A stretch of DNA of 32,994 nt, from positions 1 through 32,994 of the forward strand of contig CADCNH010000026.1 of NCBI GenBank assembly GCA_902802755.1. Direction: 5' to 3'. The stretch comes from an uncultured Bacteroidota bacterium (GTDB taxonomy: Bacteria > Bacteroidota > Bacteroidia > Bacteroidales > WCHB1-69). The position numbers and the translations under genes are program-made. Every line of letters starts with the position of its first letter. The stretch's first letter is position 1. Of this stretch, positions 14,011 through 22,736 are shown piece after piece. The notes below the pieces were generated by a model, which saw only the letters and a program-made list of their open reading frames with translations, was not told the origin of the DNA and searched no databases.

Positions 14011-14835
14011 ATGGAACATCTTGTAAGCATCTGTATTCCATGCTTTAACGCTGGTGAAACAATCAAAGAAACAATACAGTCATTGATTAATCAAACATAT
14101 TCAGACTTTGAAATAATTGTCAGTGACAATCATTCTACGGATAACACCATAGAGATAATCCGATCTTTCCATGATGAGAGAATAAAAATTTATGAAAACG
14201 AATCAAATTTAGGGGTTATACAAAATTACCATCTTGCATTATCTCGAGCTACAGGAAAATATGTGAAATTACTATGTGCCGACGATACCATCACACCTGA
14301 TTGCATCGAAAAACAGGTGGATATTTTTTTATCTCACCCTAATGATAGTATTGTTATGGTGACGGCTGAAAAAAATGTCATCAATAAAGACAACAAAATA
14401 TTGTTTAAGAAAGCATTTCCTGGAAAAGCCGGCTTTTATGACGGAATAAAAGTTCTCAAGAAAAGTTTTCTCCATGGCACAAATATTTTTGGAGAACCTG
14501 GTTGTGTTATGTTCGACAGAGAAATAGCAAATAAAACATCTTGTTTTTTAATTGACCCTTCTTTAACATATCTCATAGAATTCGACTTCTTCTGCCAACT
14601 GCTGAAACACGGAAATCTGTTCGTCATTAAAGAGCCCCTGTTTTCATTTCGTGTCATCAGTACCTCCGGCACAGCTGGCTTCAAATGGAGTCAGGCGAAA
14701 ATTTTCAACGCATATATCGACAAGTGCCATCGGGAGAAGTTCATCTCTATGCCTTGGATTGAAAGGGTATTCTCCAAAAGCATGGCCTGGCTTATGTGCA
14801 TCGCAAGAAACATAGTATTCAAATTTTCAAAATAA
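14011..14835 (+). CDS. Family 2 glycosyltransferase
   Basis: A 274-residue GT-A fold enzyme: SICIPCFNAGETIKETIQSL at the N-terminus, then IIVSDNHSTDNT with its nucleotide-binding Asp, and the LLCADDTITPD motif (D91, D92) in the metal/nucleotide site. It transfers a sugar from a nucleotide sugar to a growing surface glycan in the cytoplasm. Donor and acceptor cannot be read. No membrane span is evident apart from a short hydrophobic stretch at the C-terminus. It starts 4 nt after the FAD gene and ends 4 nt before the next, so it is part of a tight operon. Confidence 0.9.
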   Translation: MEHLVSICIPCFNAGETIKETIQSLINQTYSDFEIIVSDNHSTDNTIEIIRSFHDERIKIYENESNLGVIQNYHLALSRATGKYVKLLCADDTITPDCIEKQVDIFLSHPNDSIVMVTAEKNVINKDNKILFKKAFPGKAGFYDGIKVLKKSFLHGTNIFGEPGCVMFDREIANKTSCFLIDPSLTYLIEFDFFCQLLKHGNLFVIKEPLFSFRVISTSGTAGFKWSQAKIFNAYIDKCHREKFISMPWIERVFSKSMAWLMCIARNIVFKFSK

Positions 14836-14839
14836 AAAT

Positions 14840-15769
14840 ATGCTACTTACCGTTATCACACCCTGTTATAATGAAGAACAGGTGATTCAGGAAACCTATA
14901 AGCGACTCACGGAAGTCTTGCAAACCATAGAGTACGACTATGAGCTTCTGTTTGTCAATGACGGCAGTAAAGACAAAACTTTATCGATTTTATCCGAGCT
15001 TGCCGCCCAAGATCAACATGTCAAAGTTATCAGCTTCTCCCGCAATTTCGGACATCAGTGTGCGGTAACTGCCGGTATCAACAATTGCAAAGGTGACTTA
15101 GCCGTCATTATTGACGCCGACCTGCAGGATCCGCCAGAAGTAATTCTCGACATGCTGGAAATCCAGAAAAAAGAACAGGCGAATGTTGTCTACGGCGTTC
15201 GCAAGAAACGTGAAGGGGAAAGCTGGTTTAAACTCGTGACCGCAAGATATTTTTACCGTATATTGAATAAAATGTCCGAGGTACAATTTCCCGTTGACAC
15301 TGGCGATTTCCGTCTGATAGACCGCAAAATCATCGATGAATTCAACCGCTTGCACGAGAAAAACAAATACATCCGCGGATTAATCAGCTGGATGGGCTAT
15401 AAGCAGTTACCTTGCTACTACGAGCGCAAAGAACGTTTTGCTGGAGAGACCAAGTACCCGCTCAGAAAAATGCTCCGTTTTGCCTCCATAGGTCTGATGT
15501 CCTTCTCGAAAAAGCCATTGAAGATAGCAACTTGGCTTGGTTTTATCGCTGTCATTCTCAGTCTCATATACTCCTTGATCGTGTTGATTTCAAAACTCAT
15601 CAATCCATCTGGCTTCGTACTCGGTTGGACCACCATCGTGCTCCTTATCGTGTTTTTTGGAGGAATCCAACTTCTTACCATCGGAATTTTAGGACAATAC
15701 ATCGGCAACTTGTTTGACGAATCAAAAGACAGACCAGAATACATCATTGAACATAGAATCAACTTATAA
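14840..15769 (+). CDS. GtrB/DPM1-like polyprenyl-phosphate glycosyltransferase
   Basis: A 309-residue GT2 protein with C-terminal membrane anchors. The core reads VITPCYNEEQVIQETY, LLFVNDGSKDKT, FSRNFGHQCAVTAGI and DADLQDPPE (D92, D94 and D97), the hallmark of enzymes that load undecaprenyl or dolichyl phosphate (GtrB, ArnC, DPM1). Two hydrophobic spans (about 233-262 and 270-295) precede a short tail. Such enzymes make a lipid-linked single sugar on the cytoplasmic face, which a GT-C enzyme uses after flipping. The next gene, 12 nt on, is exactly such a GT-C protein, so the two likely work together. The sugar is not determined. Confidence 0.88.
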   Translation: MLLTVITPCYNEEQVIQETYKRLTEVLQTIEYDYELLFVNDGSKDKTLSILSELAAQDQHVKVISFSRNFGHQCAVTAGINNCKGDLAVIIDADLQDPPEVILDMLEIQKKEQANVVYGVRKKREGESWFKLVTARYFYRILNKMSEVQFPVDTGDFRLIDRKIIDEFNRLHEKNKYIRGLISWMGYKQLPCYYERKERFAGETKYPLRKMLRFASIGLMSFSKKPLKIATWLGFIAVILSLIYSLIVLISKLINPSGFVLGWTTIVLLIVFFGGIQLLTIGILGQYIGNLFDESKDRPEYIIEHRINL

Positions 15770-15781
15770 TCATATCCTGAC

Positions 15782-18049
15782 ATGAACAAAATCACTCAAT
15801 GGCTTAAAAACAATCCTTGGAAATTAATCTATTGGCTATTTTTAATTATTGCTCTTTGCACTACCATACGACTCAGCATGGATGCCGGTTTTAGCGGCGA
15901 CGAAGAATTTCAGATGAGACAGGCTAAAGCCGTTTACAATTTCTATGCTACCGGAGGGAAAGATACAACAGCCATAGATGCGCGTCCAGACTGGAACTTG
16001 CCGCATTACGGACAGTCGGTAGATAATATCGCCTATGTCATCGCACATATTTTCTCTATCGAAGATGAAATAATGGTTCGCCATATCTGTAATGCCATTT
16101 GTGGCTGGCTTATGCTGCTTTTCGGCGGATTGATTGCCCATCGTATTACCGGTAACTGGCGTTCGGCCTTTTTTGTGGCCATTCTGATGTTCTTATCACC
16201 ACGACTGCTGGGGCATTCGTTCAACGACCTTAAAGATGTGAGCTTCGCCATGGCCATGCTATGGGGCATCTATGCCATTATCGTATATCTGCAAGAATTT
16301 CCCAAGCCTAAAATCAGCACTTTCATCTTATTAGGTGCCAGTATCGCCTTCGCCATTTCTGTACGTATCGGCGGACTTTTGCTGATACCATACCTAGGTA
16401 TGTTTAGTGTCTTGTATCTCTTCAAGCTCCATCCTAAGAAAGATGTTTTCAAGAAGAAATCTATGCAAGACTTCGGGAAAATGGTCCTGTATGGCATTAT
16501 CGTTTCCGTGGCCGGCTATTTTGTCGCCATGCTCTTATGGCCCTTCGGCTTGGTGAGTCCTATTGACAATCCTATTGAGACATTTAAAGCGCAAAGTCAA
16601 TTTGCGACTGCCCTCCGCCAGCTCTTTGAAGGCTCACTGCAATGGTCAGATGTGCTGCCTTGGTACTATACACCGAAATACATTTTCATGACTATTCCCA
16701 TCGCGGTCATTATTGGTGTGATTCTGTTCTTTGTATTCTGCTGGATCAAAAAAGAAGACCGTTTCTGGGCATTCTTCGTATTCTTCACCTTCTTCTTCCC
16801 AGTCTTTTGGATTGTCTTCACCCATGCCAACGTATATGGTGGCTGGCGTCATGCCATGTTCGCCTACCCGCCCATGGTGGTGGCCGCAGGCTGGGGCTTC
16901 GATGCGATGGTGAAGTGGATTGAGGAGAAAATGGGAAAGAAAACGGAAAAACGGGAAGACGGGGAGACACTCACTACGTTCGTTCGGAAAGACGAGAAGA
17001 CAAATACAAAAGGGATTATGGTGAATATTGCTGCCGTAGTGCTGCTGCTGGCCCTGCTGATTGGTCCCATCCGCCACATCATTGCCAACCATCCATACGA
17101 ATATGTGTATTTCAATGAGCTGGCAGGAGGTATCGACAAGGCCTACGGCAATTACGAGATGGACTACTACTACCACTCTACCCGCGAGGCTTCCGAATGG
17201 ATTATCGCCAATGCCGAACCCAATCCAGACGGCTCGAAGATAAAAGTAGCCACCTGGCATACCGCTTCTGTCAACTATTTCTTCCGTAAAGATACCGCCA
17301 AATTTGCGCCTCTCTTCAGCCGCTGGTATGAGAAAGGCAACAATGACTGGGATTACGCCATTTTCACCATCACAGGTATGGCCCCCGAACAAATCAAGAA
17401 CGCAGGTGCCTTCCCCCCACCCGATTGCATCAAAACGATTGATGTGGATGGCAAACCCATCTGCCTGATTCTGAAACGTCAGTCCAAAATCGACATGCTG
17501 GGCAACCAGTACAAGTCTAAAAACCAGGTAGATAGCGCCATTATCTGCTTCAAAGAGGCATTGGCCATCAATCCATACAACGAGGCGGCCCTCAACAACA
17601 TCATAGAGTGCTACCTGATGAAAGGCCAGCTGGATAGCGCTAAAACTTACATCGATCATGAACTAACTTTCCTGCCCAAATATGAAACCGCCAACTATTT
17701 CTTGGCTCATTACTACATGACCAAAGGCGAAATGGACAAGGCCATTGAGACCTGTAAGTACATCATCGACTGCAACTTCAAGTTCACTAGTGCCTATCAT
17801 CTGATGTGCAATATCTACCTACGCCAAAATGATGTCAAGAACGCTGAAAAAGCACTGGTACAACTTATCGACCACGATCAGTTAGACAATGCCGGTGTTC
17901 AACAACTCATTCAGATTTACAAAGCAGATGGCTTGGACGACAGAGGTGCCTACCGCAAACTCTACAAGAAAATCGCCACCAGTCTCGACAAACGCGGCAA
18001 GAAAAAAGACGCACAGGTTTATTGGGATTTGTATAAACAGCTGAGATAA
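15782..18049 (+). CDS. GT-C (GT39/ArnT-like) membrane glycosyltransferase with C-terminal TPR repeats
   Basis: A 755-residue protein. It begins with a membrane span, then the acidic GFSGDEEFQMRQ motif (D40, E41) in the first external loop, which in GT39/ArnT/PMT enzymes holds the catalytic acid. About ten further spans reach to around residue 430 (last span near IAAVVLLLALLIGPIRHI). The soluble part follows on the periplasmic side and ends in TPR-like repeats (about 570-740, EALAINPYNEAALNNIIECYLMKGQ). It would take a sugar from the undecaprenyl-phosphate carrier made by the previous gene and put it on a glycan or protein. The TPR tail may bind the acceptor. The region is followed by a heptamer repeat. 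Confidence 0.82.
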   Translation: MNKITQWLKNNPWKLIYWLFLIIALCTTIRLSMDAGFSGDEEFQMRQAKAVYNFYATGGKDTTAIDARPDWNLPHYGQSVDNIAYVIAHIFSIEDEIMVRHICNAICGWLMLLFGGLIAHRITGNWRSAFFVAILMFLSPRLLGHSFNDLKDVSFAMAMLWGIYAIIVYLQEFPKPKISTFILLGASIAFAISVRIGGLLLIPYLGMFSVLYLFKLHPKKDVFKKKSMQDFGKMVLYGIIVSVAGYFVAMLLWPFGLVSPIDNPIETFKAQSQFATALRQLFEGSLQWSDVLPWYYTPKYIFMTIPIAVIIGVILFFVFCWIKKEDRFWAFFVFFTFFFPVFWIVFTHANVYGGWRHAMFAYPPMVVAAGWGFDAMVKWIEEKMGKKTEKREDGETLTTFVRKDEKTNTKGIMVNIAAVVLLLALLIGPIRHIIANHPYEYVYFNELAGGIDKAYGNYEMDYYYHSTREASEWIIANAEPNPDGSKIKVATWHTASVNYFFRKDTAKFAPLFSRWYEKGNNDWDYAIFTITGMAPEQIKNAGAFPPPDCIKTIDVDGKPICLILKRQSKIDMLGNQYKSKNQVDSAIICFKEALAINPYNEAALNNIIECYLMKGQLDSAKTYIDHELTFLPKYETANYFLAHYYMTKGEMDKAIETCKYIIDCNFKFTSAYHLMCNIYLRQNDVKNAEKALVQLIDHDQLDNAGVQQLIQIYKADGLDDRGAYRKLYKKIATSLDKRGKKKDAQVYWDLYKQLR

Positions 18050-18050
18050 A

Positions 18051-18111
18051 CAGGGGTCAGTGATCAGGGGCCAGGAATTAGGTAGAAGGTAGAAGGTGGG
18101 AGGTAGAAGAA
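18051..18111. repeat. Heptanucleotide tandem repeat (GGGGTCA to GGTAGAA)
   Basis: Starts right after the preceding stop. Seven-base words GGGGTCA, GTGATCA and GGGGCCA grade into GGTAGAA units. It is the second such array in the window, the other being at 7914-7984. Confidence 0.75.
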
Positions 18112-18118
18112 TTAAAAG

Positions 18119-18280
18119 TACATTTAATCATTTTCTAATTTGCACATTAACTAATTAACTAATTCCATTGGCACATTAGCACATTATCTAATTAGCACAT
18201 TAAAAATCTCCCCTTGAGCACGAAGTGCGAAACTCCCCTTTTAAAAATTAGCACATTGGCACATTAGCACATTAAAAAAA
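18119..18280. repeat. TTAGCACATT interspersed repeats with a GCAC-GAA-GTGC hairpin
   Basis: AT-rich TTAGCACATT and TTAACTAATT words flank a GC-richer insert at 18207-18240 (CTCCCCTTGAGCAC-GAA-GTGCGAAACTCC). The insert contains a GCAC/GTGC hairpin at 18218-18228 and is the reverse complement of units at 23827-23857 and 23936-23967. No gene is present between 18050 and the dnaN promoter. Confidence 0.8.
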
Positions 18281-18284
18281 TTTG

Positions 18285-18292
18285 TATCTTTG
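18285..18292 (+). promoter_or_regulatory. -7 element (TATCTTTG) for dnaN
   Basis: TATCTTTG lies 37 nt before the dnaN ATG and overlaps the end of a repeat block. The leader is AT-rich, as usual for this phylum. Confidence 0.75.
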
Positions 18293-18329
18293 CAAGTTGA
18301 AATAAAAGAAAATATTAAAATCACATATT

Positions 18330-19460
18330 ATGAAATTCATTGTATCAAGAGACGTTTTGTATAAAAATTTGAGTGCCATCAGCGGTGTGTTGGGAAGCAA
18401 CAGCACCATGGCAATCCTCGACAACTTCCTGTTCACCGTCAAGGGCAATACCCTGACGATGACCGCATCCGACTTGGATTCCACCATGACCGCTGTCGTT
18501 GAACTGACCAACGTTGAAGGCGAATGCTGCGTAGCGGTGCCCTCAAAGATCATGCTGGAGACACTTAAACTTGTGGGCGACAATCCCATCGTCTTTGTGA
18601 TCAATGAAGAAACCAACGAGGTGCATTATACCATCGCCAATGGTGAGTACGAGGCACCTTGTTTCCCCGGCAACGAATATCCACAGATTCCAGCCATGGG
18701 CGATGCCGAATCATTTGAGATGGAGCCTATGGTTCTGCAACGTGCCATCAGCAAGACCTTATTCGCCACTGGAAACGACGAGCTGAGACCCAACATGATG
18801 GGTGTGTTCTGCGAGCTCAACAGCGAATGCATCACTTTCGTGGCCACTGATGCCCATAAGCTGGTTCGCTACCGCAACACAAAGAACACCAGCGAGAACC
18901 CGGCATCTTTCATCTTGTCGAAGAAACCTCTCGCCCACCTCAAGACCATCCTGTCAGGTGTTGATACCCCTGTGAAAGTAGAATATTCAGCCAGCACCAA
19001 CCATATCCAGTTCTCGTTCGGCAACATGCAATTGTTCTCCTCACTGAAGGAAGGCAAGTACCCGAATTATGAAAATGTGATTCCCAAAGAGAATCCCAAT
19101 ACCTTGGTGGTGAACCGCGAGGAGTTCCTGCGCTCCATCAAACGTGTGGGCAACTACTCTAACCAGTCCACCTTCCAAGTTCGTGTGTCTTTGTCTGAAG
19201 AAGGCACCAACATCACCGCCGAGGATATCGACTTCTCCAACAAGGCTGAGGAAAGCATCGCTGGCCTTTACAGTGGCGAGAAAATGGATATTGGCTTCAA
19301 CTCCAAGTTCCTCCGCGAAATGCTTGAGAACATGGATGGTGCTGAAATCCGCCTGGAAATGTCCCGCCCTGACCGTGCTGCTTTGATTCTGCCCGTTGAG
19401 GAATATTCCGCAGAAGAAAGCCTGCTAATGCTGATCATGCCAGTAATGTTGAATTATTAA
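18330..19460 (+). CDS. dnaN: DNA polymerase III beta subunit (sliding clamp)
   Basis: A 376-residue clamp protein, normal length. The three-domain pattern is visible: MKFIVSRDVLYKNLSAISGV at the start, LDNFLFTVKGNTLTMTASDLD in domain I, MMGVFCEL...FVATDAHKLVRY in domain II, and a C-terminus ending MLIMPVMLNY, the MPV/MPM-type tail that contributes to the binding pocket for client peptides. It forms the ring that holds the replicase on DNA. The gene stands alone with its own promoter and is followed by two palindromes and rnpB, not by recF or gyrB. Confidence 0.96.
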   Translation: MKFIVSRDVLYKNLSAISGVLGSNSTMAILDNFLFTVKGNTLTMTASDLDSTMTAVVELTNVEGECCVAVPSKIMLETLKLVGDNPIVFVINEETNEVHYTIANGEYEAPCFPGNEYPQIPAMGDAESFEMEPMVLQRAISKTLFATGNDELRPNMMGVFCELNSECITFVATDAHKLVRYRNTKNTSENPASFILSKKPLAHLKTILSGVDTPVKVEYSASTNHIQFSFGNMQLFSSLKEGKYPNYENVIPKENPNTLVVNREEFLRSIKRVGNYSNQSTFQVRVSLSEEGTNITAEDIDFSNKAEESIAGLYSGEKMDIGFNSKFLREMLENMDGAEIRLEMSRPDRAALILPVEEYSAEESLLMLIMPVMLNY

Positions 19461-19474
19461 TACCGATTTCCTTT

Positions 19475-19557
19475 GTAGAGACGGGGCATGCCCCGTCTCT
19501 ACGAAAATAATAATAAACACAAATACCTGTAGAGACGCGCCATGGCACGTCTCTACA
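19475..19557. repeat. Pair of GTAGAGACG...CGTCTCTAC palindromes
   Basis: The first (19475-19502) is a perfect 28-base palindrome with centre GGGGCATGCCCC. The second (19528-19557) is 30 bases with one mismatch and centre GCGCCATGGCAC. Both share the arms GTAGAGACG/CGTCTCTAC, a repeat seen widely in Bacteroidota and other phyla (general knowledge). Here they could end dnaN transcription and separate it from rnpB. Confidence 0.85.
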
Positions 19558-19580
19558 ATTATAAATATGACAAAACATTA

Positions 19581-19931
19581 AATAACGGTGGCCGTTCTGT
19601 CGCTGCCTCCCATTAGGAGGGAGAGGAAAGTCCGGGCAACACAGAGCACCATGCTTCTTAACAGGAAGGGGTTCCGCAAGGAATCACAGACAGGGCCGCA
19701 GAAAATAACCGCCTGAGCAATCAGGTAAGGGTGAAAACGCGAGGTAAGAGCTCACGACGCCGGTAGTGATATTCGGCGGGGGTAAACCTCATGGGTTGAA
19801 AAACCAAATAAACCGGGGCTTGAGGGTGGCTCGCCCGATCCCGGAGGGTAGGTTGATTGAGCATTATGGCAACATAATGCCTAGATAAATGACAGAAGAT
19901 TACAGAACCCGGCTTATAGGTCACCGTTATT
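19581..19931 (+). ncRNA. rnpB: RNase P RNA, bacterial type A
   Basis: This is the catalytic RNA that trims tRNA 5' ends. The two universal parts of helix P4 are present: AGAGGAAAGTCCGGGC (19622-19637) near the 5' side and ACAGAACCCGGCTTATAGG (19902-19920) near the 3' end. The ends pair perfectly as helix P1 (AATAACGGTG at 19581-19590 with CACCGTTATT at 19922-19931), which fixes the boundaries and the plus strand. The length of about 350 nt is typical. No separate promoter was resolved in the 23 bases after the second palindrome. Confidence 0.95.
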
Positions 19932-19974
19932 TTATTTCCAAATACGAGATTGTAAACAAGCGTCCCTACAAGAT

Positions 19975-20628
19975 TTATCGGGTAAATACGTATTGGATGA
20001 TATTGGCACCCATTTGCAAGGCCTTGGTGCGGGTCGCCTCGCTGTCGCCATGCACAATGGCATCCTCCCAGCCATCGCCCAAGTCACACTCGTAAGAAAA
20101 GAAACACACCAGCCGTCCTTCCCAAATCAGGCCAAAACCCTGAGCAGGCTTTCCGTCATGCTCATGAATCTTCGGCAAACCTCTCGGAAAATCATATTTC
20201 TGATGGTAAATCGGATGGTTATATGGCAATTCCACAAAATCCAATTCTGGAAACACCGCTTTCATCTGCGTCCTGATAAAATTATTCAGACCATAGTTGT
20301 CATCAATATGCAGAAAGCCACCTGAAATCAAGTACATTCGCAGGTTCTGCGCTTCTTCCTCACTGAAAACCACATTGCCATGACCTGTCATGTGGATGAA
20401 CGGATACTGGAAAATGTCAGCACTGCCCACCTCCACCGTAGCAGGATCTTTGTCAATAGAAGTACCTAAATTTTTGTTGCAAAAGGCAATCAAATTGGGC
20501 AACGAAGTAGGATTACCATACCAGTCGCCACCCCCGCGGTATTTCAACAAAGCGATTTTCTGACCTTGGGCAGAACAAGCCATCATCAGCACTAAGGCCA
20601 TCACTAACACATTCTTTATTTTCAGCAT
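19975..20628 (-). CDS. DUF4159 domain-containing exported protein
   Basis: A protein of about 217 residues that starts with a signal peptide (MLKIKNVLVMALVLMMACSA; a lipoprotein with Cys near residue 18 is possible but not clear). The DUF4159 signature is seen in ALLKYRGGGDWYGNPTSLPNL, FIHMTGHGNVVFSEEE and GFLHIDDNYGLNNFI. The function of the domain is unknown; it has a glutamine-amidotransferase-like fold pattern. An upstream ATG at 20641-20643 overlaps the previous gene, but the ATG at 20626-20628 sits behind GGAGG in GGAGGAATCTAAT and gives a proper signal peptide. It follows the VWA gene directly and is probably part of the same membrane complex. Confidence 0.85.
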   Translation of the reverse strand: MLKIKNVLVMALVLMMACSAQGQKIALLKYRGGGDWYGNPTSLPNLIAFCNKNLGTSIDKDPATVEVGSADIFQYPFIHMTGHGNVVFSEEEAQNLRMYLISGGFLHIDDNYGLNNFIRTQMKAVFPELDFVELPYNHPIYHQKYDFPRGLPKIHEHDGKPAQGFGLIWEGRLVCFFSYECDLGDGWEDAIVHGDSEATRTKALQMGANIIQYVFTR

Positions 20629-20629
20629 A

Positions 20630-22726
20630 TTAGATTCCTCCATTCCATTTTCTCAAGAACCACTCTATAGCCAAAAGCAGTACTATGCAGGCGAAATATA
20701 CCCACGAGCTGAGTAAGAGATTATACTTCTTGCTATAATTGGCAATAGGCTTGATATTATCGTTATTCTTGATTTCCTGTTCAATCTGCTGCATGTCTTC
20801 CGGCAAAAAGAACTTGGCATTGGTAGCCGTGGCAATACTCTGTAACATGCCATGATCAGCCACCAAATTTGTGGATTCCAGCAAAACCTCATCCACCGAG
20901 AACACGCCCGACTTGGAATAGCTGTTCTTGCCATATTTCGTGGAACAAAGCCAGCTATACTCACCCACTGGCAGTTCACCCATATTCAGCACATACTGAT
21001 TATTCTGCTTGGACAGCTGCTGCTCGTACTTTTTGCCATCCTCGGCAGTGATGACAATCGACACATCGGCGTCATTCACCAGCTCATAGATCTCATTGTA
21101 CAATTCCGCCGTAATCACCACCGGTTTATACTCCTCGTACACATTTCTAGCAGACACACGGAATAGACTCTTATCCGCCTTAACCGACAAATACGTGGCT
21201 ATCTTATTGATGATCTCATCAAACTCGCAATGACTCTGTGTGTAGAGATAGTTATACAGTTTCCATTGCCATATACCGGTACCGCAAATCACACCAGTTT
21301 TCACCCCATTATGGTCATTGAACAAAATCAAAGGATACTGTGTATTGACGCCGTTAATCTTCTGGTACAGAAATATATTGGAAGAAACCGAAGCCTTATA
21401 ATCTCCAAAGATGGTACTTATGGGAGGCAATTTCGGCAACAACTGGCGAGCCTCTTCAGAAAAAGTAAATGCCGTAAAATTCTCATTGTACAAAGGCATC
21501 GCATTGTTAAACAGATTCTTATTCTGCTGAATACTCACCCCTGTGTTTTGATTGCTGAATGCTGCCAAGTTGGTCTGATTACCCACGATATACAAGGCAG
21601 AAGTACCAGTTTTCTCTATCTGAGCCAACAAGTTAGCCGCGGGCTGTCCCACAGAAGGAAGCTGATGCAGGATTATCAAGGAATAATCATCCACATTGGA
21701 TCTGAAATCTTGCACAGAAGATACAGTAACATCGTAATTCTCGGCATTTTCCAATGCGGATTTGATAGCTGCCACATCGGGATGCGGACCGCTATACACA
21801 ATTGCTATTTTTTCACGGGAGTCAATTACTTCCACATAGAAATAGGCCACATTGTTCTTATGGGTTATCTCGCCATCCAATTCTGTAAGTGTCACTTTAT
21901 ACTTGTGCAAACCCTTGGTGGTAGCCTGAAGATTGGCGGAAACTGTCTCGAAAAACTTACGGCTGTTGATGTTCAGATTTTTAGTCATCAACACTTCTTT
22001 TCCTTCTTCAAGTGTAAGGGTTACATGATTGTTTGCCAGCTGATTAGCCGCAACTTTTATTTCCACTGGAAAGTAATTGCCTTTCAGAGCCTGTTTATTA
22101 TGGTTGATACCAGCAACATACAAATCTGTGGTTGTTTCTGTACTACCCAGCCCCACTGTATAAACGGGATATTCTACCGACGACGCCTTGTAATAAGGAT
22201 TACTGCCCGTGTTGACAATGCCATCACTCAACAAAATCATCGAACCAATATTCCGATTGCCATACAGCGTAGCCACCTCGTTAAAGATGGAGGACAAGTC
22301 CGTGGATTTCTCTGTAAAATTCAGAAAATCAGTATTTTTCTCTTCTTGCAGTTGATTTTTTTCTCCTACTGAATACAATCTTACATCATATTTATCCCCG
22401 AAAGAATTCACCAACTGTTCCACCTGCTTCGGATAATCATGGCGATAATAGGCTGAGTCCTTAGCCAACACGACAGACTCAGAATTATCCACCGCAAAGA
22501 TAATCAGCGGTTTATCCAGGTCCTTCACCACCATTTTCAGCATGGGAGCCAGCAAAAGGAAGCAAATCAAAGAGACTGCCAATCCACGCAGGCAAGACAT
22601 GATGATGCGGCTTTTCTTATCCAGGTCGAGGGTAGTGGATTTATAGTACAGCAACACAGCGCAGCCGGCACCAACCAAGAGGCAAAGAGGGATAAACCAC
22701 AGCGAATACTGAGAGAGCAACGACAT
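20630..22726 (-). CDS. VWA-domain membrane protein (BatA-like, aerotolerance type)
   Basis: A 698-residue protein with two N-terminal membrane spans (about 8-28 and 43-62), a large extracytoplasmic part, and a last span near the C-terminus (SSWVYFACIVLLLAIEWFL). A von Willebrand A domain starts at about residue 73, with an intact metal site: DNSES (D80, S82, S84) and LLSDGIVNTG. The middle has GPHPDVAAIKSALEN and IILHQLPSVG, a GATase-like segment often found with such VWA proteins. It probably scaffolds envelope proteins; the exact role is unknown. It starts 10 nt after trpS and the DUF4159 start follows its stop by one base, so trpS-VWA-DUF4159 is one operon. Confidence 0.85.
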   Translation of the reverse strand: MSLLSQYSLWFIPLCLLVGAGCAVLLYYKSTTLDLDKKSRIIMSCLRGLAVSLICFLLLAPMLKMVVKDLDKPLIIFAVDNSESVVLAKDSAYYRHDYPKQVEQLVNSFGDKYDVRLYSVGEKNQLQEEKNTDFLNFTEKSTDLSSIFNEVATLYGNRNIGSMILLSDGIVNTGSNPYYKASSVEYPVYTVGLGSTETTTDLYVAGINHNKQALKGNYFPVEIKVAANQLANNHVTLTLEEGKEVLMTKNLNINSRKFFETVSANLQATTKGLHKYKVTLTELDGEITHKNNVAYFYVEVIDSREKIAIVYSGPHPDVAAIKSALENAENYDVTVSSVQDFRSNVDDYSLIILHQLPSVGQPAANLLAQIEKTGTSALYIVGNQTNLAAFSNQNTGVSIQQNKNLFNNAMPLYNENFTAFTFSEEARQLLPKLPPISTIFGDYKASVSSNIFLYQKINGVNTQYPLILFNDHNGVKTGVICGTGIWQWKLYNYLYTQSHCEFDEIINKIATYLSVKADKSLFRVSARNVYEEYKPVVITAELYNEIYELVNDADVSIVITAEDGKKYEQQLSKQNNQYVLNMGELPVGEYSWLCSTKYGKNSYSKSGVFSVDEVLLESTNLVADHGMLQSIATATNAKFFLPEDMQQIEQEIKNNDNIKPIANYSKKYNLLLSSWVYFACIVLLLAIEWFLRKWNGGI

Positions 22727-22736
22727 AGTTCAGTTT

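Noticed and set aside
16646..17659. A 337-codon minus-strand frame inside the GT-C gene
   Set aside because: It is antisense to a well-supported membrane glycosyltransferase and has no recognisable features of its own.
21230..22372. A 380-codon plus-strand frame opposite the VWA gene
   Set aside because: It lies wholly inside the VWA gene, whose MIDAS motif and membrane spans are clear; the shadow frame shows no family signal.
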